Origin: Ziziphus jujuba
Lineage: Eukaryota; Streptophyta; Magnoliopsida; Rosales; Rhamnaceae
DNA length: 64,000 nucleotides
Reading direction: 5' to 3'
NCBI RefSeq assembly: GCF_031755915.1
Contig: NC_083379.1
Location: 20,966,001 to 21,030,000, forward strand
Below, piece by piece: positions 25,579-37,209 of this stretch (position 1 is the first letter of the stretch; the number at the start of each line of letters is the position of its first letter). A program made the position numbers and the translations under genes. The notes beneath the pieces were generated by a model. The model had not been told where the DNA came from and did not search any database. It worked only from the letters and a program-made list of their open reading frames with translations.

Positions 25579-26245
25579 ATGGCATATTCAAGGATGAGAA
25601 GAGAAGTAGGAGATGGCTCATTGAGAATTAATGAAGAGGAGTCTGTAGGATTCAAAAGCGATTCCTGAGCTATAGGATGGGAGATGAGCTCACGGACATG
25701 ATGATGGTCTTGGAGCAATTACAGCCGATGAATGCTTGTTTTGATCACCTAGACCAAAGGATGGATAGGTTGAAAACATTACAAGGAGTGCCGAATCCAA
25801 GATTAGATGTACATGGAGGTCGGGTCGAGGTCGAGGAGGCCGTGCTTGACCTAGAGAGGAATTCAGGGAAGGTAATTTTGGAGATGACCTTGATGAGGGG
25901 TTTGATGAAATTTTTGCTTACCAATGAATACAAAACCATGGGAGGCCAACAAGGGAGAAGGATGATGATCTTGGAAATATTACGGTCAACATACCTTCTT
26001 GCACAGGAAAAAGTTATCCGGAGGCATACTTAGAGTGGGAGGAGCGTATGGAGATGATCTTCGATTGTCACAACTATTCGGAGACTAAGAAGGTAAAAGT
26101 GGCAGCAATGGAGTTTGGACATTATGCACTCCAATGGTGGAAAAATGAACAAAATACCCGAAGGAGAGTAGGTGATGAATTGATTACTACTTGGTGACAA
26201 ATGAAAGGAGCCATGAGGAAGCTATTTGTACCAACTCACTTAAGG
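25579..26245 (+). pseudogene. gag (N-terminal half), broken
   Basis: Start at 25579 with S-R-M-R-R-E, then EEESVGF, followed by a stop. The capsid-like region is readable across frames: YLEWEERMEMIFDCHNYSE about 26029-26090, and FGHYALQWW about 26114-26140. Several stops and frameshifts interrupt it. Near 26245 the sequence jumps from FVPTH straight to the region before protease, so the C-terminal half of Gag, including its CCHC zinc knuckle, is deleted. Confidence 0.75.
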
Positions 26246-26943
26246 CATCTAAGGCCAAATTAAGCTTGGTGAGTAGGAGAGTCTTGACCATGCACAAAGA
26301 TGAGGAGCAACTTCAAAAAGAGAACATCTTCCACACTTGATGTGAAATCGAAGGTAAGATTTGTAGCATGATAATTGATAATGGAAGTTGTGCTAATGTA
26401 ATTAGTAATTTGGTAGTTGATAAATTGGGGTTAGCAACCATTAAACATCCAAAACCATATAGATTACAATGGCTAGATGATAGTGGTGAGATGATAGTAA
26501 GTAAACAAGACAAAGTAAAATTCAGCATTGATAAATATGTGGATGTTGTATTGTATGATGTTGTTCCTACGCATGCGGGTCATATTTTGTTGGGTAGGCC
26601 ATGGCAATTTGATAAGGATGCCATACATTATGGGAGAGAGAATTCCATTGTATTTAAATTTAAAGGGAAAAAGGTTAATCTGGAGACATTAACTCCAAAG
26701 GAAGTATTTAAAGATCAACTTAAAATGCAATCAAGGAAGGAGGCTGAAAAACTTAAAGAAATGGCTAGTATGGCACCCATGACTTCAACAACAATTCAAG
26801 GGAACAAGGCCATGCAAGAACAACTAGATAACTATCCTAAACTAAAATTAGAGGGGAAAGAAAGAGAGAAACCCGAGAGTGTGAGAAAGTTAGAAAAAGC
26901 CAAGAATGTGGGCAAAAGTGAGGTGGCCGAGAGAGAGAAATAG
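26246..26943 (+). pseudogene. retropepsin-like protease region of pol
   Basis: An open stretch of 191 codons starts at 26368. The active-site motif reads MIIDNGSCANV, where the family has DSG or DGG, so the usual Ser after the catalytic Asp is changed to Asn. Flap-region and C-terminal motifs follow: GEM.VSKQ, then HILLGRPWQFD (about 26581-26613), where ILLGRPW is the conserved Ile-Leu-Gly motif. A lysine/glutamate-rich linker leads towards reverse transcriptase. A stop lies just upstream (HT-stop-CE at about 26338). Confidence 0.8.
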
Positions 26944-27242
26944 AAAGAAAGAAAAGAGAGAAAAAGTAAAAAAAATTATCTTAGTTTTGGGGATGTTAAT
27001 AAAGCCATATTGAGTAAGAAACCATTGATGTTCATGATTTATAAAGATAATTATTTGAATGATCAAGCTAATCCCGAAGAACTTGAATTGCCAAGTTCTA
27101 TTTCTTCTCTTTTGTATGAATTTGATGATGTCTTTTTGGGGAAAATTCCTAATGGTTTACCACCTATCCGAAGGATTGAACATCAAATTAATTTTGTTCC
27201 GGGAGCTGCTATTCCAAATAGGTCTGCATATAGAAGTAATCC
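26944..27242 (+). pseudogene. N-terminal part of reverse transcriptase, split by a solo LTR
   Basis: The frame from 27010 reads through LLYEFDDVF, GLPPIRRIEHQI and NRSAYRSNP, the conserved entry to Ty3/gypsy reverse transcriptase. At 27242 it is interrupted by the solo LTR 27243-28382 and resumes after it with EETKEL. Confidence 0.85.
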
Positions 27243-28382
27243 TGATACGAACCTAGGACGACCTGCTCCTAAACCCGTATTATATTAGCCCGGATCTTTA
27301 ATTAAGTTCAAGTTCTAATGGAATGGACCTCAACCCCTAACCAACCTGTGGTTAGAAACCTTGGTATAATGTAGACGCCACAATAGGGGATGGAAAACCT
27401 ATTGATAAGTCAAGCTAAAACAACCAATTCTCTAATGGTGTTTTAGGTGTTCTCAAAGAACAAAGAGATAATTAATCTCACAAGTATTTTTTTAATCAAA
27501 TCAAAGTTCAAAGTTATATTATTAATGAAAAATAAGCCTTTAAATAGGCTTTGAAAGAAACAAAATAAACCCTAAAAACCCTAGGAAAAACCGGCCACTC
27601 AATGAAGAATTCTACCTTGGCCGAAACTTTCCTTTTCCTAATCTAATTTGGATTAATTAATTCCTTTATTTTGAATTAGGAATTAATTAATTTACAAAGA
27701 AAATAATAAAATAATAACTTTCCTAATCTTATTTGTCCAGAAAATAAATAAATAGAAACTAAAAATAATGGTAGTTTCCTAAAACAAAAAGTAGAATAAA
27801 ATTAGGAAACTAAAATACTAGCTTTTTGACTACATTGACTTTGACCAATTCTTTGACCCAAGTGAGCTCCAAATCAGCTTCTAGATGCTTTGAAGGATGC
27901 CAAATAAACTGAATATGAAGGCCCACACGTTGCCCATGCTTGGAAAAATAAGAAAAGGCTAATACAGTAAAATACAGTAAAGCCAGCAAGCAATACAGCA
28001 AATTCGGCCAAATTGTTGAAGCTGTCCATACAAGCCCTTTTTGATTGCATTTGAGGCTGCTTTAACTTGATTCCATCACCTCTTAGGCATATGTATTGAA
28101 CCCATAAAGCATTGGAACCATTTCATGCTTCTCGGACTCCAAAAATGTACCAAAACCGTCACCCGGGTCCGTATCGGCTTCCACCACTTGGATGCGTAGA
28201 ATAGGCTTTGTATCTTCAAGTATGGACAAGCTCTATTGAGATTGATTAACCCCTGTATAAATACTTCCAGGTTGTCCTTAAATCTCTTAATTTGAGCTCT
28301 TGTGATTGGCCTAGTCTTCATCCGTGTCGAGTCAGCACCCCAGCGGGTTATCGGTTGAGAGGCCTCGGGCGGAATCACATCA
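27243..28382 (-). mobile_element. solo LTR with target duplication AATCC
   Basis: 1,140 bp of the CRM-like LTR in minus orientation (TGATGTGATTCC... at 28382, ...GGTTCGTATCA at 27243). It is flanked on both sides by AATCC (27238-27242 and 28383-28387). It lies inside the reverse transcriptase frame of a relative; removing one AATCC and the LTR restores the flow of the coding sequence. Confidence 0.93.
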
Positions 28383-29836
28383 AATCCCGAGGAGACAAAG
28401 GAGCTATAAAAGGAAGTAAGTGAGTTGCTTGATAAAGGATATATTCATGAGAGTATGAGTCCATGTGTTGTTCAAGTTTTATTAGTTCCTCAAAAAGATG
28501 GTTCATGGCGCATGTGTGTAGATTGTAGGGCTGTAAATAATATTACCATTAAATATAGGCATCCAATTCCTAGGTTAGATGACATGTTAGATGAATTACA
28601 TGGTGCATGCATGTTCACTAGAATTGATCTTAAGAGTGGGTATCATCAAATTAGAATGAAAGAGGGTGATGGATGGAAAACCTTATGTAAAATTAAGTAT
28701 AGATTGTATGAGTGGTTAGTAATGCCTTTTGGTTTAACTAATGCACCTATCACTTTCATGAGATTAATGAATCATGTTATGCGACCATTCATTGGAAAAT
28801 TTATTGTTGTTTATTTTGATGATATTCTTATATATAGTAGGCATCTAGATGAGCGTGTAGGACATCTTAGGTAAGTTTTAAATATTCTTAGGAAGGAAAG
28901 TTTGTTTGCAATTTTGAAAAAGTGTGATTTTTGCAAAAGTGAAAGTTGTTTTTCTAGGAATTGTAGTATGTGCTACAGATATTAAAGTTGATCAATCTAA
29001 GGTGCAATCAATCTAAGAATGGCTGAAACCCACCTCCATTACCCAAGTGAGGAGCTTTTATGGTTTGGCTAGTTTTTACCAAAAATTTGTCAAGAATTTT
29101 AGCACCATTGTAGCACCTTTGATTGAAGTTGTGAAGAAGAATGTTGGCTTTAAATGGGGGGGGGGGGGGGGGGGGGGGGGAAGCACAAGATAAGTTTTTT
29201 AATTTGTTGAAAGAAAAATTATCTAATGCACCTTTACTAGTTTTGCCTAATTTTCATAAATTTTTTGAAATTGAATGTGATGCTTTGGGTGTAGGTATTG
29301 GAGCTGTCTTAATGCAAGAAGGAAGATCCATAGCCTACTTTAGTGAGAAATTGAATGGAGCTACATTAAACTACCCAACCTATGACAAAGAAATGTATAC
29401 TTTGATGAGAGCTTTGGAAATGTCGCAGCATTACTTAATGCGAAGGAGTTTGTGATTCATACAGATCATGAATTTTTGAAGCACATTAAAGGCCGAGGGA
29501 AGCTTAACCGAAGGCATGCTAGGTGGATTGAGTTCATTGAAACATTTCCTTATGTCATCCGTTACAAAAAAGATAAGGAAAATGTGATCGCCGATGCATT
29601 ATTCAAAAGGTATGTACTCTTTTCTACCTTAGATGCTAGATTGCTTGGATTTAAACAATTAAAAGAACTTTATGAGCATGATAGTGACTTTGAAGAAATA
29701 TTTAGGACCTGCACAAAACATGGTTTTATTAAATTTTACATCTTTGAGGGGTATTTGTTTAGGGAAAACAAACTTTGTGTGCCTAATTGTAGAATTAGGG
29801 AATTGTTGGTGAGAGAAAGTCATGGTGGTGGTTTAA
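28383..29836 (+). pseudogene. reverse transcriptase, RNase H and start of integrase
   Basis: Reverse transcriptase motifs are clear in the frame from 28425: [37 protein letters not shown] and [10 protein letters not shown] with YFDD at 28812-28823. It stops at about 28872. RNase H follows with [31 protein letters not shown], then [13 protein letters not shown] and IADAL. A 25-G run at 29156-29180 breaks the frame between them. The integrase zinc region ends at HGGGLM, where the sequence switches to the LTR at 29837, so the integrase core is deleted. Confidence 0.88.
29156..29180 (+). repeat. 25-bp poly-G run
   Basis: Stands where other copies have TGGGGGGAAGC-type sequence (for example 44389-44398, ATGGGGGGAA). 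It is expanded from about 4-6 G. It may be true slippage or an assembly or sequencing artefact. Confidence 0.9.
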
Positions 29837-30896
29837 TGATGAGAATCAGCCCGAAGCCGCACAACCGATAACCTGTTGGGGTGTTGATCTGATATGGATA
29901 AAGACTATATATAGGGAATAATTAATTCTCAAAAGGGCTTGTCAATACCCGGAGATAGAGATCCCGTTTTAAGCATCCAAGTGGTGGAAGCCGATACGAA
30001 CCTGAGTAGTTGTTTTAGTACAAATATTGACTCCTAGCAGCAAGAAATGGTTCCAACACTTCATGGATTCAATGAATATCTCTAAGAGATTATAGAATCA
30101 AGACAAGGCAGCAACTAGAGCATCCAAATAGGTGATGTACGCATAGGAGGAAGTTTGGCCAATTTTACTGTATCTTGCTGAGGCGGCATTTTCTCTTTGT
30201 TCCAATCAAGGAAAATGTGTGGGGCTCAATGATAATCCTATTTGGCATCATACAAGGCATATGGAAGCTGGTTTTGGAGCTTAAATTGGTCAAAGATTGG
30301 CCAAAGACAGCTTAGTCAAAAAGATAGTTATTTAGTTTCCTAATTTGGTTTTAACTTTTTGTTGTAGGAAATTAGTCTTTTATTTGGTTTTTATTTATTT
30401 ATTTTCTGAAAAAATCAACTCAAGAAAGTTACTATTTTATTATTTTCAATGTAAATTAATTAATTCCTAATCCAAAATAAAAGAATTAATTAATCCAAAT
30501 TACAATTAAGAAAGGAGTGAGAATCGGCCAACATTAGGTTTCCTATTCTTTGGTGGCTGGTTTTGTCCTATCTTTTTAGGGTTTTTGTTTCATGTATTGA
30601 ACCTATTTAAGGGTTATTTTTCAATGTGAATACAACTTGAATATTTTACAGAAAATTAATTGTGAGATCGAATTTCTCTTTGTTCTCTTTGAACACCTAA
30701 AACACCATTAGAGAGTGAGTGTTTTAGTTTTGACTTATCAATAGGATATGCATCATCTATTGTTGTGTCTTCATTATACCAAGAATTATAATCATAGGTT
30801 GGTTAGGGGTTGAGGTCCTTCCACTAAAATATGACTTTACTGAGATCCGAGCTAATTAATATGGGTTTAGGCGCGTGTCGACCTAGGTTCATATCA
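29837..30896 (+). mobile_element. LTR of CRM-like element between two partial units
   Basis: 1,060 bp, TGATGAGAATC...GGTTCATATCA. It is fused on its left to truncated integrase without a polypurine tract. On its right it has a perfect primer-binding site (TGGTATCAGAGCCA, 30899-30912). It therefore acts as 3' LTR of the unit on its left and 5' LTR of the unit on its right. Confidence 0.85.
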
Positions 30897-31556
30897 TTTG
30901 GTATCAGAGCCAAGATTTTGTTTAGATTTGATCTATCTTATTTGTTTTTATGTTATTCTACAATTTTAAGCATTAGCTTAAGGTTGCTTCTATCATCATA
31001 CGCATTCTGCATATTTAAAAAATAAAAAAAATTCATTCATAGCCAGAATTAGGTTATTTGTTTTACCGTATTTTTTGTTTCCTAGTTTGTTAGTTGTCTT
31101 TCATCTTTGTTCTTAGTAATTAAGTTTATTGTTTATTTTTCTTTGCTATTTTTGGTCTTAATTATTTGCATTCAAACATTCAAAAAAGAAAAAGAAAAAA
31201 AGAGTGGTTTATGGAATAAAAAAAAAATTACAAAAATTTGGTAGTTGAATTTTGGTGGCAATAGGTTTGGTGAGTTTTTGTTGCTGGAATTGCAACTTGG
31301 GTGTTAATTCCTATTACTGCAGTTGAGTTGATATTCTGTGAGTGAAAAAAAAAAAAAAAAGAAGAAGAAAAGCCGAATCAAAAAAAAAAAAAAAAGAAAG
31401 CCGGTTTTGTTGAAAAGCTGAGTGAAATTTGTTTGCTGGAAATTTCTTTGAACTGCTGAGTTGTTGGCTATTTATTCAATATTTGAAGTTGTTGGAGATT
31501 TATTTATGCTTCTGGATATTGAATTATTGATGCTAAATTAATTGGATTAAAAATCC
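30897..31556 (+). other. truncated leader
   Basis: Begins as a normal leader but jumps near 31550 from the ATTGGATTAAAAAT word directly into gag (GF-K-G-D-S), losing the last 400-500 bp with the hairpin and the gag start codon. Confidence 0.7.
30899..30912 (+). promoter_or_regulatory. primer-binding site (initiator Met tRNA type)
   Basis: TGGTATCAGAGCCA, two bases after the LTR end; the best-conserved primer-binding site in the window. Confidence 0.85.
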
Positions 31557-32432
31557 ATAAGATTCAAAGGAGATTCTCGAGCTTCGGGGAGTGGAGATGA
31601 GCACACAGACATGAGGGCGGTCTTGGAGCAATTACAGCGGATGAATGCTTGATTTGGTCACATATATCAAAAGATGGATAGGTTAGAAACATCACAAGGA
31701 GGGTTGAATGCAAGGTTTGATGCTCATGGAGGCTGAGGTAGTGGTCGAGGAGGCTAAGGGTGACTTAGAGAATAATTTAGGGAAGACAATTTTGGAGATG
31801 ACTTGGATGAAGGGTTTGATGAAATTTTTGAACCTCAAGGAAGACCAATCTGTGGGAGACCAGCAAGGAATGAGGATGATGATCTTGGGAATATTAAGGT
31901 CAACATACCACCTTCCATGGGAAAAAGTGACGCGGAGGCTTACTTGGAATGGGAGGAGCGTATGGAGATGATCTTTCATTGTCACAACTATTCAGAGGCT
32001 AAGAAAGTTATATTGGCAGCAATGGAGTTTGGAAATTATGCACTCCAATGGTGGAATAATGAGTAAAATACCTAAAGGAGAGTAGGTGATGAATTGATTA
32101 CTACTTGGTGACAAATGAAAGGAGTCATGAGGAAGTGATTTGTACCAACTCATTACCATAGGTTGCTACATCAATGGTTACAATCTTTATCTCAAGGAAA
32201 TAAGTGTATGGAGGATTGTTATAAGGACATGGAGATGCTCATGATGAGATTGAGCATGAATGAAGAAAGAGAAGCAACCATGGCCCGGTTTCTAGGTAGG
32301 TTGAATCATGAGATAGCTAATCAATTGGAATTGCAACAATATGTTGAATTAAAAGAGATGTTGCATATGACTATCAAACTTGAGAATCAATTCAAGAGGA
32401 GGGGTACAAGCTCAAAGTTTGGAGGAGTGTAA
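31557..32432 (+). pseudogene. gag without start, broken
   Basis: Begins inside gag at GFKGDS and runs through MDRLETSQGG, NIKVNIPPSMGKSDAEAYLE (31891-31950), MEMIFHCHNYSEAKK and NYALQWWNNE, then MEDCYKDMEMLMMRLSMNEE (about 32208-32267). Several in-frame stops occur (about 32064 and 32110). It ends at SSKFGG near 32430, before the zinc knuckle, where minus-strand pol of another element abuts. Confidence 0.82.
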
Positions 32433-32439
32433 AACAGCA

Positions 32440-32751
32440 AGAGGTAAAATTTATTAAAACCATGTTTAGTACAGTTCCTAAATATATCACCAAAGTCACT
32501 ATCATGCTCATAAAGTTATTTTAATTGTTCAAATCCAAGTAATCTAGCATCTAAGGTAGAAAATAATACATACCTTCAGGATAAGGCATCGATATCCACA
32601 TTTTCCTTATCTATCTTGTAGCAGATGACATAAGGAAAAATCTCAATGAACTCAATCCACCTAGCATGTCATCGGTTAAGCTTCCATTCGCCTTTGATGT
32701 ACTTCAATGATTCATGATTCATGTGAATCGTAAATTCTTTCGGTATCAAGT
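32440..32751 (-). pseudogene. end of RNase H and linker, left end of the minus-strand element
   Basis: The minus strand reads HMNHESLKYIKG, then [15 protein letters not shown] and [14 protein letters not shown], with stops in between. It continues the leftmost pol unit at 33792-34624, from which it is separated by the solo LTR 32752-33791. The sequence ends near 32440 at TKHGFNKFY, so all of integrase is missing on this side. Confidence 0.8.
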
Positions 32752-33791
32752 TGTTGAAGTGTGGTAATTTTGCCACTTGATTGTGCATGCATTACCCGGT
32801 TAGCCTGCACATCTTGGTATCACCTTCTTTCTTTTTTACGAGTTTATATGTTCTTGTATGTTTTAATTGATGAAAGGTATATTTTGATGTTGTTTTGTGC
32901 CTAAGTTATGCATGCAAAAGCATTGGCAAAACTATGCACAAAAAAGTAGGAACATTATGCTTGAAATGCCTATGATGCTAGATTCATAATTTTCAGCAAC
33001 ATAGGTCCACTGTTTATGGTATATCCCAGGATGAAAAATAATTTTTGGGCTAAAATTTTCAGGGATGTCTACAGGCATATAGCGAAAACTATGATCCAAA
33101 TTTCAGGTCAAAATTATATGGAAAAGTCTATTTTCTGCTCCAAACAGATTATTATATTCGATGGGCCCATTTTACAGAGTTTGGGGCAGTTTTGGAGTTA
33201 TTTGGCCCATGATCCGATTCTAGAACATTCCTATCTCATGGAACAATATTTCTTGATGACCAAGGATGCTTTAAACTAAGTTTTGTAAGCAGATACAAAG
33301 GGGAACTGAGTAGGTGAATCTAGTTTGGTTGTTTGCCCAAACGAGTTAGACAATAGGAACTTAGTTCCAACCATGTGCCACCTTTTTTCTATATTTGGAA
33401 TAGACATGTTGCAGCTGGTTTGTACCTCTTTTGTGTATGAAAATTTAGTTGTTGAACATTTTATTTTTTAAATTTCAAATTCTCTACTCATTTTTTAAGC
33501 TCACATGCTTGGCATGTGTGAATTAGTTGTAATTTCATGCTTATATTGTTGAATGAAGGAGATGGCTGGATATCTAAGCCTTATTTTCAAAAACCAACAT
33601 GTTCTCCTTTTCCTTCTCTTTTCTTAAACATCTTAGAACACTCTAGGAACCCTAAAAACCAAAAAACACCATAACCAAAACCTAAAAACACAACTCATAC
33701 ACAACCATTCCCAAGAGCATCACCAAAAGCTTGCTTGTTGCTAACACTTCAAGCTAGGTTGCTTTTGGTCATAACCTTCTCACCACTAACA
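32752..33791. mobile_element. solo LTR of a different family inside RNase H
   Basis: A 1,040-bp block interrupts RNase H coding. It starts TGTTGAAGTG and ends CACTAACA, so its ends are short inverted repeats of the TG...CA type. Flanks are CAAGT (32747-32751) and CAATT (33792-33796), a 4-of-5 match to a target duplication. It shares no sequence with the CRM-like LTRs. Orientation and family are undetermined. Confidence 0.6.
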
Positions 33792-35659
33792 CAATTGATG
33801 TTTCCATGTCTCCAAAGCTCTCACCAATCCATGGATCCTTTTATCATAGGTCGGGTACTTGAATGCCATTCCACTCAATTTCTCACTAAAGTATGCTATG
33901 GGTTTTTCTTTTTGCACTAAAACTGCTCTAATACCTACACCCGAAGCATCATGTTCAATTTCAAAAGTTTTAGAAAAATTAGGCAAATCTAGTAGAGGAG
34001 AATTAGTTAATTTTTCTTTTAACAAATTAAAAGATTTTTCTTGTGCTTCCCCCTATTTGAATCCAACATTCTTCTTTACAACTTCGGTTAAAGGTGTTAC
34101 AATGGTCCTAAAATCCTTGGCAAATATTCGGTAGGAACTAGCCAAACCATTAAAGCTCCTCACTTAGATAATAGAGGTAGGTTTTGACCATTCTTGAATT
34201 GCTTGGATTTTAGATTGGTCAACTTTAATTCTTGTAGCACTTACAACAATTTCAATAAACATACATGCACCATGTAATTCATCGAGCATATCATCTAACT
34301 TAGGAACTGGATGCCTATATGTAATAGTTATATTATTAATAGCCTTACAATCAACACACATACGCCATTAACCATCTTTCTTAGGCACTAATAACATAGG
34401 GATAGCACATGGACTCATGCTCTCACGAATACAACCTTTGTCAAGCAACTCACTTACCTACCTTTGTAACTCCTTTGTCTCCTCGGGAACTCCTATATAC
34501 AGGCCTATTAGTTATTGCAGCTCCTGGCACAAAATCAATTTTATGTTCAATCCCTCAGATAGGTGGTAATCCATTAGGAATTTCCTCCGGAAAGATTCAT
34601 TAAATTCCTTCAAAAGAGAAGTAATAGCATTTAAGGTAGAAAATAGAACATACCTTCGGGATAATGCATCGGCAACCACATTTTTCTTACCTTTTTTGTA
34701 GCGGATGACATAAGGAAAAGTTTCAATAAACTCAATCCACTTAGCATGCATTCGGTTGAGCTTCCTTTGACCTTTAATGTGCTTCAAAGATTCATGATCC
34801 ATATGAATCACAAACTCCTTTGGCATTAAGTAATGTTGCCATTTCTCCAAAGCTCTCACCAAAGCTTATATCTCTTTGTCATAGTTCGTGTAGTTTGAGG
34901 TAACTCCATTCAATTTCTCACTAAAGTAGGCTATGGGTCTTCCTTCTTGCATTAAAATCGCTCCAATACTTACACCCAAAGACTCACATTCAATCTCAAA
35001 AGTCTTAGAAAAATTAGGCAAAACTAGTAAAGGAGAATTAGTTAATTTTTCCTTTAACAAATTAAATTTTTTTTCTTGTGCTTCCCCCCATTTGAATCCA
35101 ACATTCTTCTTTACAACTTCGGTCAAAGGTGCTGCAATGGTCCTAAAATCCTTGGCAAATCTTCAGTAGGAACTAGCCAAACCATTAAAGCTCCTCACTT
35201 AGATAATAGAGGTAGGTTTTGACCATTCTTGAATTACTTGGATTTTAGATTGGTCAACTTTAATTCCTACAGCACTTACAACAATTTCAATAAACATACA
35301 TGCACCATGTAATTCATCAAGCATATCATCTAACTTAGGAACTGGATGCCTATATTTAATAGTTATATTGTTAATAGCCTTACAATCAACACACATATGC
35401 CATTAACCATCTTTCTTAGGCACTAATAAAATAGGGATAGCACATGGACTCATGCTCTCACGAATACAACCTTTGTCAAGCAACTCACTTACCTGCCTTT
35501 GTAACTCCTTTGTCTCCTCGGGAACTCCTACATACAGGCCTATTAGGAATTGCACCTCCCGGCACAAAGTCAATTTGATGTTCAATCCCTCAGATAGGTG
35601 GTAATCCATTAGGAATATCCTCTGGAAAGATATCATTAAATTCATGCAAAAGAGAAGAA
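33792..35659 (-). repeat. two tandem ~1,035-bp pol units with a deleted reverse transcriptase core
   Basis: Each unit reads, on the minus strand, from the entry of reverse transcriptase ([17 protein letters not shown]) through [13 protein letters not shown] and [13 protein letters not shown]. It then jumps to [13 protein letters not shown], RNase H and STLNAI, where the next unit begins. Matching points are 34361 and 35396 (MCVDCK), 33900 and 34936, and 34624 and 35660, all 1,035-1,036 bp apart. Both lack the segment holding the YFDD catalytic motif, with the same junction. The left unit (33792-34624) is more diverged in RNase H and flows into 32440-32751. Confidence 0.85.
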
Positions 35660-37209
35660 ATAGCATTTAAGGTAGAAAATAGAACATACCTTCGGGATAA
35701 TGCATCGGCAACCACATTTTTCTTACTTTTTTGTAGCGGATTACATAAGGAAAAGTTTCAATAAACGCAATCCACTTAGCATGCATTCGATTGAGCTTCT
35801 GTTGACCTTTAATGTGCTTCATAGATTCATGATCCATATGAATCACAAACTCCTTTGGCATTAAGTAATGTTGCCATTTCTCCAAAGCTCTCACCAAAGC
35901 ATATATCTCTTTGTCATAGGTCGTGTAGTTTGAGGTAACTCCATTCAATTTCTCACTAAACTAGGCTATGGGTCTTCCTTCTTACATTAAAATAGCTCCA
36001 ATACTTGCACCCAACGACTCACAGTCAACCTCAAAAGTCTTAGAAAAATTAGGCAAAACTAGTAAATGTGCATTAGTTAATTTTTCTTTCAACAATGTAA
36101 AAGATTTTTCATGTTCTTCCCCCCATTTGAAGCCAACATTCTTCTTTACAACTTCGGTCAAAGGTATTGTGATGGTGCTAAAATCCTATAGATCTTCAGT
36201 AAAAACTAGCCAAACCATGAAAGCTAATCACTTGGGTGATAGAGGTAGGTTTCGGCCACTCTTGGAGTGCTTTCACCTTGGATTGACCAACATTAATTCC
36301 TGTAGCATTTACAACAAATCCTAGGAAAACAAGCTCATCTTTAGAAAAATTATACTTTCATTTAGGAAATAACCATTCCATCATAAGAATATTTAAAACT
36401 TGCCTAAGATGTCCTGCATGCTTATTAAGGTTTCAGCTATACACTTAAATATCATCAAAATATACAACTGTAAACCTACCAATTAATGGATGCATGACAT
36501 GATTCATTAACCTCATGAAAGTATTAGGTGAATTAGTTAAACCAAAAGGCATTACTAACCATTCGTACAATCCATATTTAATTTTAGATATGGTTTTCCA
36601 TTCATCCCCCTCTTTCATTCTATTTTGATAGGACCCACTTCTAAGATCAATTTTTGAAAACATGCATGCACCATGTAATTCATCAAGCATATCATCTAAT
36701 CTATGAATTGGATGTCTATACTTAATGGTAATATTATTTATAGCTCTACAATCAACACACATTCACCATGAACCATCTTTTTTAGTTACTAATAAAATAG
36801 GAAAAGCACATGGACTCATACTCTCACAAATGTAACCTTTGTCAAGCAACTCACTTACTTGCCTTTATAGCTCCTTCGTCTCCTCAAGATTACTCCTATA
36901 TGCTGGTCTATTAGGAGTTGTAGCTCCCCGTACGAAATCAATTTGATGTTCAATCCCTCGGATAGGTGGTAAACCATTAGGAATCTCCTCCAAAAAGATA
37001 TCTTTAAAGTCTTGTAAAAGAGAAGAAATAGAACTTGACAATTTAAGCTCTTCTAAGTTAGTTTGTTGATTTAAATAAGCATCTTTATAAATCATAGCCA
37101 GCAATCGTTTCTTATTCAAAATTGCTTTATTAATATCTCCAAAACTAAGATAAAAAATTTTATTTTTCTTCTCTTCCCTCTCTTTTTCCTTCCCACTCAT
37201 GGGTCCCAT
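35660..37209 (-). pseudogene. reverse transcriptase and RNase H of the minus-strand element
   Basis: The first and fullest copy of the amplified pol region. The minus strand reads SFGDINKAIL, SSISSLLQDFKDIF and GLPPIRGIEHQIDF (37209-36865), then [13 protein letters not shown]...MPFGLTNSP...VVYFDDI with YFDD at 36462-36451, followed by a stop. The connection and RNase H follow ([46 protein letters not shown]) with frameshifts. At 35660 it breaks off in STLNAI and the first deleted unit begins. Confidence 0.85.
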
